Source: Butyrivibrio sp. INlla16
GTDB taxonomy: Bacteria > Bacillota > Clostridia > Lachnospirales > Lachnospiraceae
DNA: 64,000 bases
NCBI RefSeq assembly: GCF_900104155.1
Contig: NZ_FMYB01000020.1
Location: 1 to 64,000 of the forward strand
Direction of reading: 5' to 3'
Shown: piece after piece, positions 51,425-59,767 of the stretch
Layout: each line of letters begins with the position of its first letter
How positions within the stretch are numbered: the first letter of the stretch is position 1
The notes under the pieces: model-generated
What the model was told of the DNA's origin: nothing
What the model saw: only the letters and a program-made list of their open reading frames with translations
The model's database searches: none
Made by a program: the position numbers and the translations under genes

Positions 51425-51449
51425 TCACTTAGTAAGGTAATATTTTTGT

Positions 51450-51941
51450 ATGCATAAGATTTTGGTTGTTAGTGACACACATAGAAAAGATGAGAATTTT
51501 TATAAGGCTGTGGAGGCGGAAAGCCCTGTCAGCCTTATCATTCATTGCGGAGATACTGAGGGAAGCGAAACTCAGATGCAGCAGCTTGCCGGCGCTCCCA
51601 TGCGAATTGTGAGAGGCAATAACGACTTCTTTTCCAATCTTCCTGATGAGCAGGTTTTTGAGGTCTGGCCGTACACATTTTTCCTTACTCACGGACACAG
51701 ATATCTTGTGAATATGGGCAGCGATGAGATCATGCGCGAGGCATTCTCAAGAGGCGCCGATGTCGTGATCTACGGCCACACCCACAGGCCCGTGGCGGCA
51801 GAGATAGACGGCATGTACGTGTTTAACCCCGGAAGCCTCTCTTACCCCAGACAGGAGGGCAGAAAGCCTTCATATCTCGTGCTTACTATTGACGATGAAG
51901 GCGAGCTGACTTATGAGATTAAGTATTTGGATGTGTTGTAG
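51450..51941 (+). CDS. YfcE-type metallophosphoesterase
   Basis: A 163-residue calcineurin-like phosphodiesterase of the MJ0936/YfcE family, cytoplasmic. Metal-binding blocks are SDTHRKDENF, HCGDTEGSE, VRGNNDFFSN, LTHGHRYL and YGHTHRPVAAE, followed by FNPGSLSYPR. Such enzymes cleave small phosphodiesters in vitro with Mn or Mg; the natural substrate is unknown. AAGG lies upstream of ATG 51450. It is joined to rdgB, as in many Firmicutes. Confidence 0.93.
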   Translation: MHKILVVSDTHRKDENFYKAVEAESPVSLIIHCGDTEGSETQMQQLAGAPMRIVRGNNDFFSNLPDEQVFEVWPYTFFLTHGHRYLVNMGSDEIMREAFSRGADVVIYGHTHRPVAAEIDGMYVFNPGSLSYPRQEGRKPSYLVLTIDDEGELTYEIKYLDVL

Positions 51942-52045
51942 GAATGGGTATTTAGTATTGGGAAGTTTTTGGAATCAAGTTTTTTGCATGTGTGGCAGGA
52001 ACTGATTTTGAGGATATTATCTTGATATTATCTTGGTTGAATTGG

Positions 52046-52075
52046 AGGAGCCTGACGTTTGTCGGGCTCCTTTTG
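52046..52075 (+). terminator. Rho-independent terminator
   Basis: AGGAGCCTGAC (52046-52056) pairs with GTCGGGCTCCT (52061-52071), one G-T mismatch, then TTT. It closes the rdgB and phosphoesterase operon about 100 bp after the stop. Confidence 0.85.
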
Positions 52076-52450
52076 AGCTTAGTGGGGCTTGACTGGATTT
52101 AGCCAGTGACTCAGTTTGATGAAAATTTAATGAAAAGTGGCATTTTTTAACGTAATATCGATAATGGTAAGCCTAATTCTTCATTTTTTAAAAATAGACT
52201 TATGGAATTTGTTTGAAAAATGATATTAAGATAATTATTATTTGTAATAACAAATATCCATGGCAGAATATGGCGATTTATACCGATTTTTGTTCTTTTT
52301 ATTGATAATTCGTAAGTCTAATTTGTAGAAAATGAAAAATGGATTTATGGGTTGTTGGCATAAACTAATATGCGTGTGTAAATATGTAATATAACGTACA
52401 AGATAAAGCAATAATTAAGTTCTCTATTTAAACTAATGAAGAAAAGGTGA

Positions 52451-52473
52451 TATAATGTTAATTGTACACAATT
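52451..52473 (+). promoter_or_regulatory. Promoter -10 and palindromic operator of the nitroreductase gene
   Basis: TATAAT (52451-52456) is followed 3 bp later by the perfect palindrome AATTGTACACAATT (52460-52473). The palindrome would lie over the transcription start, a typical repressor site. The -35 is not obvious. Confidence 0.55.
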
Positions 52474-52571
52474 GAATAAAGGGAAATACAAAACAAAATG
52501 TCTATGAAGATATATCAAGTAATATGCGCATATCTTCAGGGCATATAAAATGATTCAGAGGAGGTATGATT

Positions 52572-53099
52572 ATGAACGAAACACTGAAGGTTTTGGAGAC
52601 AAGGCGTAGCTGCAGAAAATTCAAGCCGGACATGGTTAAGAAAGAAGAGCTTGATGCCATCATTAAAGCGGGAACTTATGCGGCAACAGGGATGGGCAAG
52701 CAGAGTCCTATCATCATTGCAGTTACCGGGAAGGAGCTGCGCGATGCGGTTTCAGAGGAAAACAGGAAAATCGGTGGATGGGATGAAGGGTTTGATCCTT
52801 TTTACGGGGCACCGGCTATTCTGATAGTTCTTGCAGATAAAAGTGTTCCCACCCATGTGTACGATGGCTCGCTCGTTATGGGAAACCTTATGAATGCCGC
52901 AGAGAGCCTTGGGGTTGCCAGCATTTGGATTCACAGAGCGAAGGAAGAGTTTGAGTCAGAGTTTGGAAAAAATCTTCTGAGTAAGCTTGGAATTAGTGGT
53001 GATTATGAAGGAATCGGCCACTGTGCACTTGGTTATGCTGCAGAGCCACCTAAAGATGCAGCTCCGAGAAAAGAGAACTATGTTTATTATGCTGAATAA
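52572..53099 (+). CDS. Nitroreductase family protein
   Basis: A 175-residue FMN-dependent oxidoreductase that reduces nitro groups or quinones with NAD(P)H. Family blocks are VLETRRSCRKFKPDMV (FMN phosphate arginines), GTYAATGMGKQSPIIIAV, the Gly/Ala-rich YGAPAILIVLAD and GSLVMGNLMNAAESLGVASIWIHRA. ATG 52572 is chosen because AGGAGG ends 7 bp upstream; ATG 52566 is too close to that site. It is a single gene under its own promoter with a palindromic operator and its own terminator, so it is probably inducible. Confidence 0.92.
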   Translation: MNETLKVLETRRSCRKFKPDMVKKEELDAIIKAGTYAATGMGKQSPIIIAVTGKELRDAVSEENRKIGGWDEGFDPFYGAPAILIVLADKSVPTHVYDGSLVMGNLMNAAESLGVASIWIHRAKEEFESEFGKNLLSKLGISGDYEGIGHCALGYAAEPPKDAAPRKENYVYYAE

Positions 53100-53114
53100 A
53101 TGATGCTTGATGAG

Positions 53115-53145
53115 GAGAGTACCGGCAAGGTGCTCTCTTTTTTTT
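53115..53145 (+). terminator. Rho-independent terminator
   Basis: GAGAGTACC (53115-53123) pairs with GGTGCTCTC (53129-53137), followed by eight or more T residues. Confidence 0.93.
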
Positions 53146-53236
53146 ATAGAAAATTGCAAGTGAATATTTATTTTAAAATGAGAAACTTTTTTGTAACAAA
53201 ATGTTTAGTCTTTTTATAAGAAGTTAATTTCTCATT

Positions 53237-53264
53237 TTGACAATTATAAAAGATAATATATATG
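53237..53264 (+). promoter_or_regulatory. Promoter of the EPA-repeat protein
   Basis: TTGACA (53237-53242), a 16-bp spacer and TATATG (53259-53264) lie 40 bp upstream of the start codon, with AAAGGAG in between. Confidence 0.7.
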
Positions 53265-53304
53265 TAGGATTGTACGTAGTTCTCTTTTAAAAAGGAGATT
53301 AATT

Positions 53305-55305
53305 ATGGCAAATACAAAAGCAGCGACACCTGAAACAGCACCAGCACCGGCACCGGAAAAGAAGCCAAGAGCAACCAGAAAGAAAGCGGCTCCGGAAGCA
53401 GTAGCTCCAGAAGCAGTAGCAGCACCCGAAGTTCCGACAGCTCCTGAGGCGGCAACAGTTCCGGAAGCAGTAGCAGCACCTGAAGCAGCGGCAGCGCCTG
53501 AAGTTGCAGAAGCTCCTGCGCCAGCACCTGCTCCGGAAGTAGCACCTGAGGCAGAGGTTCCTGAAGCAGCACCGGCTTCGGAGGTTGCGCTTGAAGCAGC
53601 GGTTCCTGAAGCAGCGCCAGCTCCAGAGGCTGTAGCTACTCCTGAAGTAGCGGTTCCTGCGCCTGAGGCTCCTGCAGAAGAGGTGGATAAAAGCCTGGAA
53701 AAAATTGCATTTGCCGAAGAGGTCGCTGCGTTTGAAGCACAGGAAGCAGCAAAGGCGGAAGCTGCGGCAGCTGCGGCGGCAATGGCAGCAGAAGCTGCGG
53801 CACCAGTGGTAGAGGAAGCACCTGCAGCAGAAGCGGCGCCTGCACCTGAAATAGAAATTCCTGCGGCAGAGGAAGTGCCTGCAGCGGAGGTGGAGATTCC
53901 TGTAGTAGAGGAAGCACCTGTAGCTGAAGCTGAGATACCTGCAGTTGAAGAAGCCCCTGCACCTGAGATAGAGATCCCTGCGGTAGAAGAGGCACCTGCG
54001 GCTGAGGTAGAGATCCCTGCAGTAGAAGAAGTGCCTGCAGCAGAGGTGGAGATTCCTGTGGTTGAAGAAGCACCTGCAGCAGAAGTTGAGATACCTGCAG
54101 TTGAGGAAGCACCAGCACCTGAGATTGAGATACCTGCAGTGGAAGAAGCGCCTGCAGCAGAGGTAGAGATTCCTGTAGTTGAAGAAGCACCTGCAGTAGA
54201 AGAAGCACCAGCAGCGGAAGTTGAGATTCCTGCAGCAGAAGCAGCGCCTGCACCTGAAATAGAAATGCCTGTAGCAGAGGAAGCCCCTGCAGCAGATGCA
54301 GAGATTCCAGTAGTAGAGGAAGCCCCTGCAGCAGAGATAGAGATTCCTGCGGTTGAAGAGGCTCCTGCAGCTGAGATTGAGATACCTGCAGTAGAAGAAG
54401 CCCCTGCAGCAGAGGCAGAAATTCCAGTAGTAGAGGAAGCCCCTGCAGCAGAGGTGGAGATTCCCGCAGCAGATATAGAAATACCGGCTGATATAGAGAT
54501 GCCTGCAGATATAGAAATACCTGCAGCAGAAGAAGCCCCTGCAGCAGAGATAGAGATCCCTGTAGCAGAAGAAGCACCAGCAGCAGAAGCAGAGATTTCC
54601 GTAGCAGATATAGAAATGCCAGCAGATATAGAAATCCCTGTAGCAGAAGAAGCACCTGCAGTAGAGGAATCTCCCGAAGCTATGGATTCAGATATCTCTC
54701 TGATGGATATAGAAGGTTCTGCTGAGGAGCCGGCAGAGGAAGCTTCTGAGCTTTCTCCTGAGGAAGAGCTTGCAAGACTTAGCGAGCCAATTGTTGATGA
54801 AAGCATGAGTGAAGAAGCAGCACCGGAAGGAGCTGAAGAAGAGCTTCAGATCGATTTGCCGGAGCTTGACCTTGATATACCTGAGATTATTATTCCTGAA
54901 GAGGAGATGCTGCAAACTGAGGAAGACAGAGCACTTGAAGAAGAGCCCGAGCAGGCAGAAGATTTTGTTCCCGAAATCATGGATGACATGGACCAGGCGA
55001 CAGAATCAATGGTTGGAACAGCCGGCGACATCAAGGACTTCCTCAAGGAAGAAGATTTCGAGTTCACAGAGATCACATCCGATGGCAGCGTTGAAATCAT
55101 ACTTATAAAAATGGAAGATGACGACGTACTTTGCATCGAGTACGAAGATGATGAATTCCTTTCACTCATATCTCATTATGAAAAGGACGGAAATTGCAGC
55201 TATAAAGAAGTGCTGGATTCATTTATTAAGGATTCTATCAGCAAAGGTATAAGCTATAAAATTACCCGTTCAAAAGGAAGCAGAACCGTTAGCAGATATA
55301 ATTAA
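53305..55305 (+). CDS. Long Ala/Pro/Glu-rich repeat protein with C-terminal globular domain
   Basis: A 666-residue very acidic cytoplasmic protein; there is no signal peptide or membrane helix. The N-terminus has a basic patch (KKPRATRKKAAPE) after TPETAPAPAPE. Residues about 30-130 are loose APE repeats. About 170-450 is a run of 14-16-residue units of the form EEAPAAEVEIPAVEEAP. The region about 455-550 is acidic. A folded end domain (about 560-666) contains DIKDFLKEEDFEFTEI, VEIILIKMEDDDVLCIEYED and a basic terminus (TRSKGSRTVSRYN). The repeat acts as an extended acidic rod. The DNA repeat favours length change by slippage. Function is unknown; a scaffold or DNA/RNA mimic is possible. Confidence 0.75.
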   Translation: MANTKAATPETAPAPAPEKKPRATRKKAAPEAVAPEAVAAPEVPTAPEAATVPEAVAAPEAAAAPEVAEAPAPAPAPEVAPEAEVPEAAPASEVALEAAVPEAAPAPEAVATPEVAVPAPEAPAEEVDKSLEKIAFAEEVAAFEAQEAAKAEAAAAAAAMAAEAAAPVVEEAPAAEAAPAPEIEIPAAEEVPAAEVEIPVVEEAPVAEAEIPAVEEAPAPEIEIPAVEEAPAAEVEIPAVEEVPAAEVEIPVVEEAPAAEVEIPAVEEAPAPEIEIPAVEEAPAAEVEIPVVEEAPAVEEAPAAEVEIPAAEAAPAPEIEMPVAEEAPAADAEIPVVEEAPAAEIEIPAVEEAPAAEIEIPAVEEAPAAEAEIPVVEEAPAAEVEIPAADIEIPADIEMPADIEIPAAEEAPAAEIEIPVAEEAPAAEAEISVADIEMPADIEIPVAEEAPAVEESPEAMDSDISLMDIEGSAEEPAEEASELSPEEELARLSEPIVDESMSEEAAPEGAEEELQIDLPELDLDIPEIIIPEEEMLQTEEDRALEEEPEQAEDFVPEIMDDMDQATESMVGTAGDIKDFLKEEDFEFTEITSDGSVEIILIKMEDDDVLCIEYEDDEFLSLISHYEKDGNCSYKEVLDSFIKDSISKGISYKITRSKGSRTVSRYN

Positions 55306-55423
55306 GTACGGCCATTAGGAAAAACGGTTGCCATACAATATCGGAAGAATTCACAATTTATGCGGCTTTCATCTATGAAATATAAAATAAAAACAATTAA
55401 TTAGAAAAAATGTATTTTATATA

Positions 55424-55452
55424 TTGACATTGATTGGACTCTACTTTATACT
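55424..55452 (+). promoter_or_regulatory. Promoter of the tRNA cluster
   Basis: TTGACA (55424-55429), 17 bp, TATACT (55447-55452), about 32 bp before tRNA-Arg. It probably drives all four tRNAs. Confidence 0.9.
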
Positions 55453-55483
55453 TTATAGATGTCGCCGCGTGGTTGCGATATAT

Positions 55484-55557
<74 letters not shown>

Positions 55558-55563
55558 TTTTGT

Positions 55564-55638
55564 GGTGGCTATAGCGTAGTTGGTTAACGCGCCAGATTGT
55601 GGTTCTGGAGACCGAGGGTTCGAGTCCCTCTAGCCACC
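55564..55638 (+). tRNA. tRNA-His(GTG)
   Basis: A 75-nt cloverleaf including the extra 5' G(-1) typical of tRNA-His, opposite C73. Acceptor gtggcta/tagccac; anticodon stem ccaga/tctgg with loop ttGTGgt; T stem gaggg/ccctc. Confidence 0.95.
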
Positions 55639-55748
55639 CTTTTAATTTTTAGGGCAATAACTTCTAGATTATATATTCAATCTAAGTTATTATTGTATTA
55701 GAATTTCGTTTGCGATTTTCTAGCACCGAGCGTGGTTGCTGTGTATAA

Positions 55749-55820
55749 TGGGCTATCGCCAAGCGGTAAGGCACAGCACTTTGACTGCTGCACTCGTGGG
55801 TTCGAATCCCGCTAGCCCAG
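55749..55820 (+). tRNA. tRNA-Gln(TTG)
   Basis: A 72-nt cloverleaf: acceptor tgggcta/tagccca with discriminator G, anticodon stem cagca/tgctg with loop ctTTGac, and T stem gtggg/cccgc (one G-T pair). Confidence 0.94.
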
Positions 55821-55858
55821 TTTTTTGATATATTACTGCTTTTGCAGTTTATATATAT

Positions 55859-55931
55859 GAGATACTAGCTCAGTTGGTAGAGCACTTGACTTTTAATCAA
55901 GTTGTCGTGGGTTCGATTCCCACGTGTCTCA
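55859..55931 (+). tRNA. tRNA-Lys(TTT), integration site of the adjacent element
   Basis: A 73-nt cloverleaf: acceptor gagatac/gtgtctc with discriminator A, anticodon stem cttga/tcaag with loop ctTTTaa, and T stem gtggg/cccac. The tyrosine integrase gene lies 115 bp downstream and points at it, so its 3' half is the likely attachment core. Confidence 0.95.
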
Positions 55932-55943
55932 TTAGGTTGAGAG

Positions 55944-55985
55944 GTTCTGAAATGCAGATAAATACTGCATCTCAGAACTTTTCTT
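55944..55985 (+). terminator. Terminator after tRNA-Lys
   Basis: GTTCTGA-A-ATGCAG (55944-55957) pairs with CTGCAT-C-TCAGAAC (55965-55978), followed by TTTTCTT. It shields the integrase end from the tRNA transcript. Confidence 0.88.
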
Positions 55986-55998
55986 ATGAGAAAAAAGT

Positions 55999-56039
55999 GG
56001 TTACCGAAGGGGTGATTTTGGTTACCGGTAATGGTTACC
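55999..56039 (+). other. Three GGTTACC repeats, probable integrase-binding sites
   Basis: GGTTACC occurs at 55999-56005, 56020-56026 and 56033-56039, between the tRNA and the integrase stop codon. The middle copy lies in the palindrome TTACCGGTAA. Repeats in this place are typical arm-type or excision-factor sites. Confidence 0.5.
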
Positions 56040-56045
56040 TGATTC

Positions 56046-57395
56046 TTATTTCGTAAGTCTGCGCTGGTTTAACAGGTCTCTGGCTTCACTCAGATCATAT
56101 CCTGAGTAATAATTCTGCAGCAGGGTCTTGGGACTGTTTCCGAAGAGCTTTGAGGCCATTATCACATTGCCGTGTGAGGCATTGACTACATCAGTACATG
56201 CATTGCGTCTGAATGCGTGAGGCCCGCGTATAAGGTCTTTCTGAATCGGAATGGAAAGAGCCCTGCACATATGCCTGTAGAACTCATAAACTGTTCTGTA
56301 GCCGATACAGCCTGTTGTATTTCTCTTATCCCTGGCAGGAAAAAGAAATTCGTTTCCGGGATAATACTGCCTGGTCACAGTACGCAGTTTTGTGAGAATT
56401 TCTTCAAGTTCATCCGATATGGGGACAATCCTGTCACGCCAGGTCTTGGTGTGATCTACGAGCTGGCCATATGCCTTTTCATTGCCGGACCCCTTTTTGA
56501 CCTCCAGAAGTTCTCTCTGAATCTTGATTATCTTGAATCCCTGAGATGAATCCTGGATATCTGACCATTTGAGAGCACATACTTCTGCACGGCGAAGCCC
56601 AAGAACTATCTGGATTTCCAGTGCATAGGCAGTTACAAGCCAGGGAGTTTTCAGCTCTTTTTCATGGATATAATCCAGTATTTCAGTGATTTCTTCATCG
56701 GAATAGGCACGTTCTTCGATTGCTTTATCCGGAAGGATCATATTTCTGAACATAGGCTGCTTCAGATCCACACGGGCAAAGACATTATCCTGAATCCAGC
56801 TCTGCTGAAATGCGAGACGGAAGACTGCGTTCAGGATACCGATCATACTGGCAAAGGCTTTTCTGCGCATTTCATATCTCTGCAGGTTCATGAGTATGAG
56901 CTGCTCAATGTCCTTTTTGCTGATATCATCAATGTAGCTGCCTGCTATATCAGTGCCGTCAAAATAGCGTTTGTAGTCATACTCCCTGCGAGTATTTGTA
57001 TTCATAACGGAAACGCGCTTCTGTGCATCTTTGACATACATTAACTGCTGCTCCTGAAAGATATCGAAAGCGTTTCTGAATGTCTTCCTAAGGCTCCCTG
57101 CTATGCCTCTTTCGTTGTTTAAGACCTTTTCTTTGAGCTCATCTATTGTTTTGGCTTTGACTGCCCTCCTTCCGGATGCCTTGAGAGTATCCCGTACATA
57201 GATGTGATAATATCCGTCGCTGCTGACTTTTGTGGGGAAAGTGTACTTCTTCAGTATTTCTTCATTTCGCATGTATTCATACAATTTCCGCGCATCATCC
57301 AATGACAGCATATTATTATCGGCAGCGGATTTCAAGTAGTCTGAAGTGCTTTTATTGTTATTTTTTGTATCTGTTTTGTTTGCATTGATATTCAT
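56046..57395 (-). CDS. int: Tyrosine recombinase / integrase of the element
   Basis: A 449-residue integrase starting at ATG 57395 with GGAG 7 bp upstream; a longer frame to 57452 adds an unlikely leader. The N-terminal part (EEILKKYTFPTKVSSDGYYH) includes an AP2-like arm-binding segment. It is followed by a SAM-like core-binding domain (TRREYDYKRYFDGTDIAGSY). The catalytic domain has Arg in LGLRRAEVCALKWSDI, the Lys in a beta hairpin, HAFRR (His and second Arg) and Tyr in LLQNYYSGYDL. It inserts and excises the element at tRNA-Lys. It is transcribed toward the attachment site. Confidence 0.93.
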   Translation of the reverse strand: MNINANKTDTKNNNKSTSDYLKSAADNNMLSLDDARKLYEYMRNEEILKKYTFPTKVSSDGYYHIYVRDTLKASGRRAVKAKTIDELKEKVLNNERGIAGSLRKTFRNAFDIFQEQQLMYVKDAQKRVSVMNTNTRREYDYKRYFDGTDIAGSYIDDISKKDIEQLILMNLQRYEMRRKAFASMIGILNAVFRLAFQQSWIQDNVFARVDLKQPMFRNMILPDKAIEERAYSDEEITEILDYIHEKELKTPWLVTAYALEIQIVLGLRRAEVCALKWSDIQDSSQGFKIIKIQRELLEVKKGSGNEKAYGQLVDHTKTWRDRIVPISDELEEILTKLRTVTRQYYPGNEFLFPARDKRNTTGCIGYRTVYEFYRHMCRALSIPIQKDLIRGPHAFRRNACTDVVNASHGNVIMASKLFGNSPKTLLQNYYSGYDLSEARDLLNQRRLTK

Positions 57396-57550
57396 TTTTT
57401 TCTCCGGACATAAAAAATGCCAGGCAGAAAAAAGAGTTCCTGGCAACGGCAACTGGAAACCGATGCAGAAACTCTTATATTATTTTTGTCTGGCATATGA
57501 TTTAATATTTTTATTTTTTTCTTGTTATCAGGTATCTGTGTTGCCAATAT

Positions 57551-57579
57551 AAAAAAAGCCCGATAAATACTGGGCTCAG
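57551..57579 (-). terminator. Terminator downstream of the vapE-like gene
   Basis: On the minus strand, GAGCCC and GGGCT flank an AGTATTTATC-type loop and are followed by seven T residues. A second hairpin pairs GTGGCA with TGCCAC around 57600-57645. Together these separate the replication genes from the integrase gene. Confidence 0.82.
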
Positions 57580-57646
57580 GATGACAACGATATTGGAAAC
57601 AAAGTGGCAGCAACATGTGTATCAGGCACAGCTGTTGCCACTTTTA

Positions 57647-59110
57647 TTATTTAAATGGAAGCTCTAACTGTTCAGGCACAGGGATAAAATCTCCTTCTGT
57701 TTCCAGAGACGGATCAGCGGGAATCATCTCCCATCCGCGCTGCTTGTTGTGCAGGGCAGTATGCCTTGGATTCTGAACCTTTCTCCATCCGGGCATGGAG
57801 TTCATTATGTCGTTAAGCTCTTTGGTTTCCCATCTTGTGGGAGCAGAGGTGTTGCCAAGGGCTTCATAATGGAGGTCAAGGGAGCAGACAAAGAAGTTCC
57901 CCTTGGAAATCTGATCTTCAAGGAATTCCTCAATGATTCCGACTTTGGTATTTTCGGCAGTGAAGTCCTGGCGGTGTTCGTCAAGATATGCACTAAGTTC
58001 CTTTTCGAATTTGAGGCTGTAGTTTCCGCTCTTATAGATCACGAGAGCCTCAGCCCACATCTGCCTGATATATTCCCTGGATGCATCTTCGTCATCAAGA
58101 ATATGGCATTCGGCGTTTTCTGCATTTATCTGGATGGGAATAAAACGTCTGTTTCCGGTTGAATCCGCAGGAAGGAAATCGATGGAATTTGTCGTTCCTC
58201 CGAAAATGCACTGTCTTGGTCTGTGCTTGGGATATCGTTCATAGAGATCGCGGCCAATCTCGGTATTTCTGCTGAGAAAGGATTTGAGTTCCTCGACACT
58301 CTGAGATCTGACCACAGCCAGCATTTCCGACATTTCTATGATCCAGTGACCCTGAAGCCTTTCATAAAGCCTTTTATCAGATATGTCACGGACATCGTCT
58401 GTGAAATAATCGTCCTCCATAGCCAGGAACCTGAAGAAGGTAGATTTGCCCGCCCCCTGCCCTCCGACCAGAACGAGCAGATAGTCAAATTTGCTTCCGG
58501 GATTGTATACACGGTTGATTGCTCCCATCATAAAGAGCTGCATCGCCTGACTGGCATAATCGCACTGGTCTGCACCAAGGAAATGGTGAAGTGCATTTGC
58601 AATCCGAGGCTGTCCGTCCCATGCCAGGGATTCCAGCAGGTTAATAACAGGATGAAAACAATGATTGTTGGCCACTATATCACAGGCCTTGGTGATATCC
58701 CTTTCATTACGGATTCCGTACTCTTTTTCGAATCTGTACAGAATGAAATTCATGTCGGTGTCTGTGATTGCTGTTGATGAGCGGTTCCATCCCATATCCT
58801 TTACAATCTCAGTCCTGTCATTGAAGTTATTGTGAAGAATTGCTCCTTTCAGTACCGGATCGTTTTCGAAGATGATCACACAGTTGTCCATAGTGGTTTT
58901 GACTCTGCCGCCTTTGGTGCATTCGAGAAGCTCTCTTATCTCTGGAACTGAGAGCGGATGATTCTCTTCCTTATCAGGGGTATTGACATCAGCCAAGGTG
59001 GTATCTGATGACCTGTTACTCTCCAGAGTGTCAGCAACGGGTGCGTTTTTTAATGCTGCATCGTCTTTGGGTGTTTGTGTATTGCTGTTATTGATTGTCT
59101 TATTCTCCAT
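57647..59110 (-). CDS. VapE-like superfamily 3 helicase/ATPase
   Basis: A 487-residue ATPase of the virulence-associated E family, found with primases in phages, satellites and mobilizable elements. Walker A is LVGGQGAGKSTFFRFLA, and Walker B-like sequence is WIIEMSEMLA. CIFGGTTNSIDFLPADSTGN with RRFIPI is the family signature. The N-terminal region (to about 110) is polar. ATG 59110 is chosen because GGAG lies 9 bp upstream and the gene overlaps the primase stop by 11 bp; ATG 59125 and 59131 are alternatives. It likely unwinds DNA for element replication after transfer. Confidence 0.82.
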   Translation of the reverse strand: MENKTINNSNTQTPKDDAALKNAPVADTLESNRSSDTTLADVNTPDKEENHPLSVPEIRELLECTKGGRVKTTMDNCVIIFENDPVLKGAILHNNFNDRTEIVKDMGWNRSSTAITDTDMNFILYRFEKEYGIRNERDITKACDIVANNHCFHPVINLLESLAWDGQPRIANALHHFLGADQCDYASQAMQLFMMGAINRVYNPGSKFDYLLVLVGGQGAGKSTFFRFLAMEDDYFTDDVRDISDKRLYERLQGHWIIEMSEMLAVVRSQSVEELKSFLSRNTEIGRDLYERYPKHRPRQCIFGGTTNSIDFLPADSTGNRRFIPIQINAENAECHILDDEDASREYIRQMWAEALVIYKSGNYSLKFEKELSAYLDEHRQDFTAENTKVGIIEEFLEDQISKGNFFVCSLDLHYEALGNTSAPTRWETKELNDIMNSMPGWRKVQNPRHTALHNKQRGWEMIPADPSLETEGDFIPVPEQLELPFK

Positions 59111-59675
59111 AGTTGAATTCTCCATTCTCATTTTTTCTGATGATTTCCTCCTGATCTTCTCTGGTGCAGTATTCAAAGCCGTACATGAGATCAAGAAGGT
59201 AATTGATGTACTCTTCCGTCTTGATAGTTTCAACGTATTCATCTGAAAAATCCTCGAAGATATATCTTGGTGCGAGGATATCTTTCAGTTCATGCAGGTA
59301 TACGGAGTATGCTTTTAACTGGTTGATACATTCATTACGGAGCCTGATAAATCTGTGTTCTGAGCTCTCTTTGGGCTGCATATGAGTGAAAGAGCATCCG
59401 TGTGAACATCCATCGTCTACAGAAATTCCGAAATCTTCAGCAATCTTAAGGGCAGCATCCTTTAAGCCCAGTCCGTAGTAGTTTGCTTCGAAATCTACTG
59501 CGTCACCTTTTGCTCCGCAGCCGAAGCAGTAATATCGATCGTCAATCTTGAGACTGGGATTGTGGTCATCATGGAATGGACATATGGCCATACCATTACG
59601 GTTGATCCTGATGCCGGCATGTTCTGCGACCTGCCTGGCGGTTACGTTTGCCTTTACGGCTGTAAATACGCTCAT
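59100..59675 (-). CDS. CHC2 zinc-finger primase-like protein
   Basis: A 191-residue protein with the DnaG-type zinc finger C-P-F-H...C-F-G-C (ICPFHDDHNPSLKIDD and YYCFGCGAKGDAVDF), then LKDAALKIAEDFGIS. The rest is helical. It lacks the toprim catalytic domain of a full primase, so it probably works with the VapE-like helicase encoded next, which it overlaps by 11 bp. ATG 59675 follows AAAGGAG by 7 bp; the longer frame to 59771 overlaps the relaxase terminator. Confidence 0.87.
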   Translation of the reverse strand: MSVFTAVKANVTARQVAEHAGIRINRNGMAICPFHDDHNPSLKIDDRYYCFGCGAKGDAVDFEANYYGLGLKDAALKIAEDFGISVDDGCSHGCSFTHMQPKESSEHRFIRLRNECINQLKAYSVYLHELKDILAPRYIFEDFSDEYVETIKTEEYINYLLDLMYGFEYCTREDQEEIIRKNENGEFNYGE

Positions 59676-59705
59676 GTGAGCTCCTTTCTGCCCCCAAAGG
59701 GCAAT

Positions 59706-59733
59706 AAAAAGGCACCTGATTAAATCAGATGCC
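59706..59733 (-). terminator. Terminator of the mobilization genes
   Basis: On the minus strand GGCATCTGAT pairs with ATCAGGTGCC and is followed by TTTTTATT. It lies between the relaxase stop (59768) and the primase start (59675). Confidence 0.85.
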
Positions 59734-59767
59734 TGGTTAATAAGGTATTGTTTTGTTCTCGTGATTA

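Larger units (their letters stand above)
51942..52565. other. Non-coding AT-rich stretch between two operons
   Basis: There is no gene in these 620 bp. They hold a 10-bp direct repeat (GATATTATCT at about 52014 and 52024), the terminator at 52046-52075, and a promoter with operator at 52451-52473. A 12-bp perfect palindrome ATATGCGCATAT (52522-52533) lies inside a GAAGATAT...ATATCTTC hairpin. Confidence 0.6.

Noticed and set aside
53244-54806. 520-residue minus-strand ORF rich in SAAGASSTAGIS
   Set aside because: It is the mirror of the EPA repeat gene. Composition is a by-product of the repeat, there is no ribosome site, and the plus frame has promoter, ribosome site and a folded end domain.
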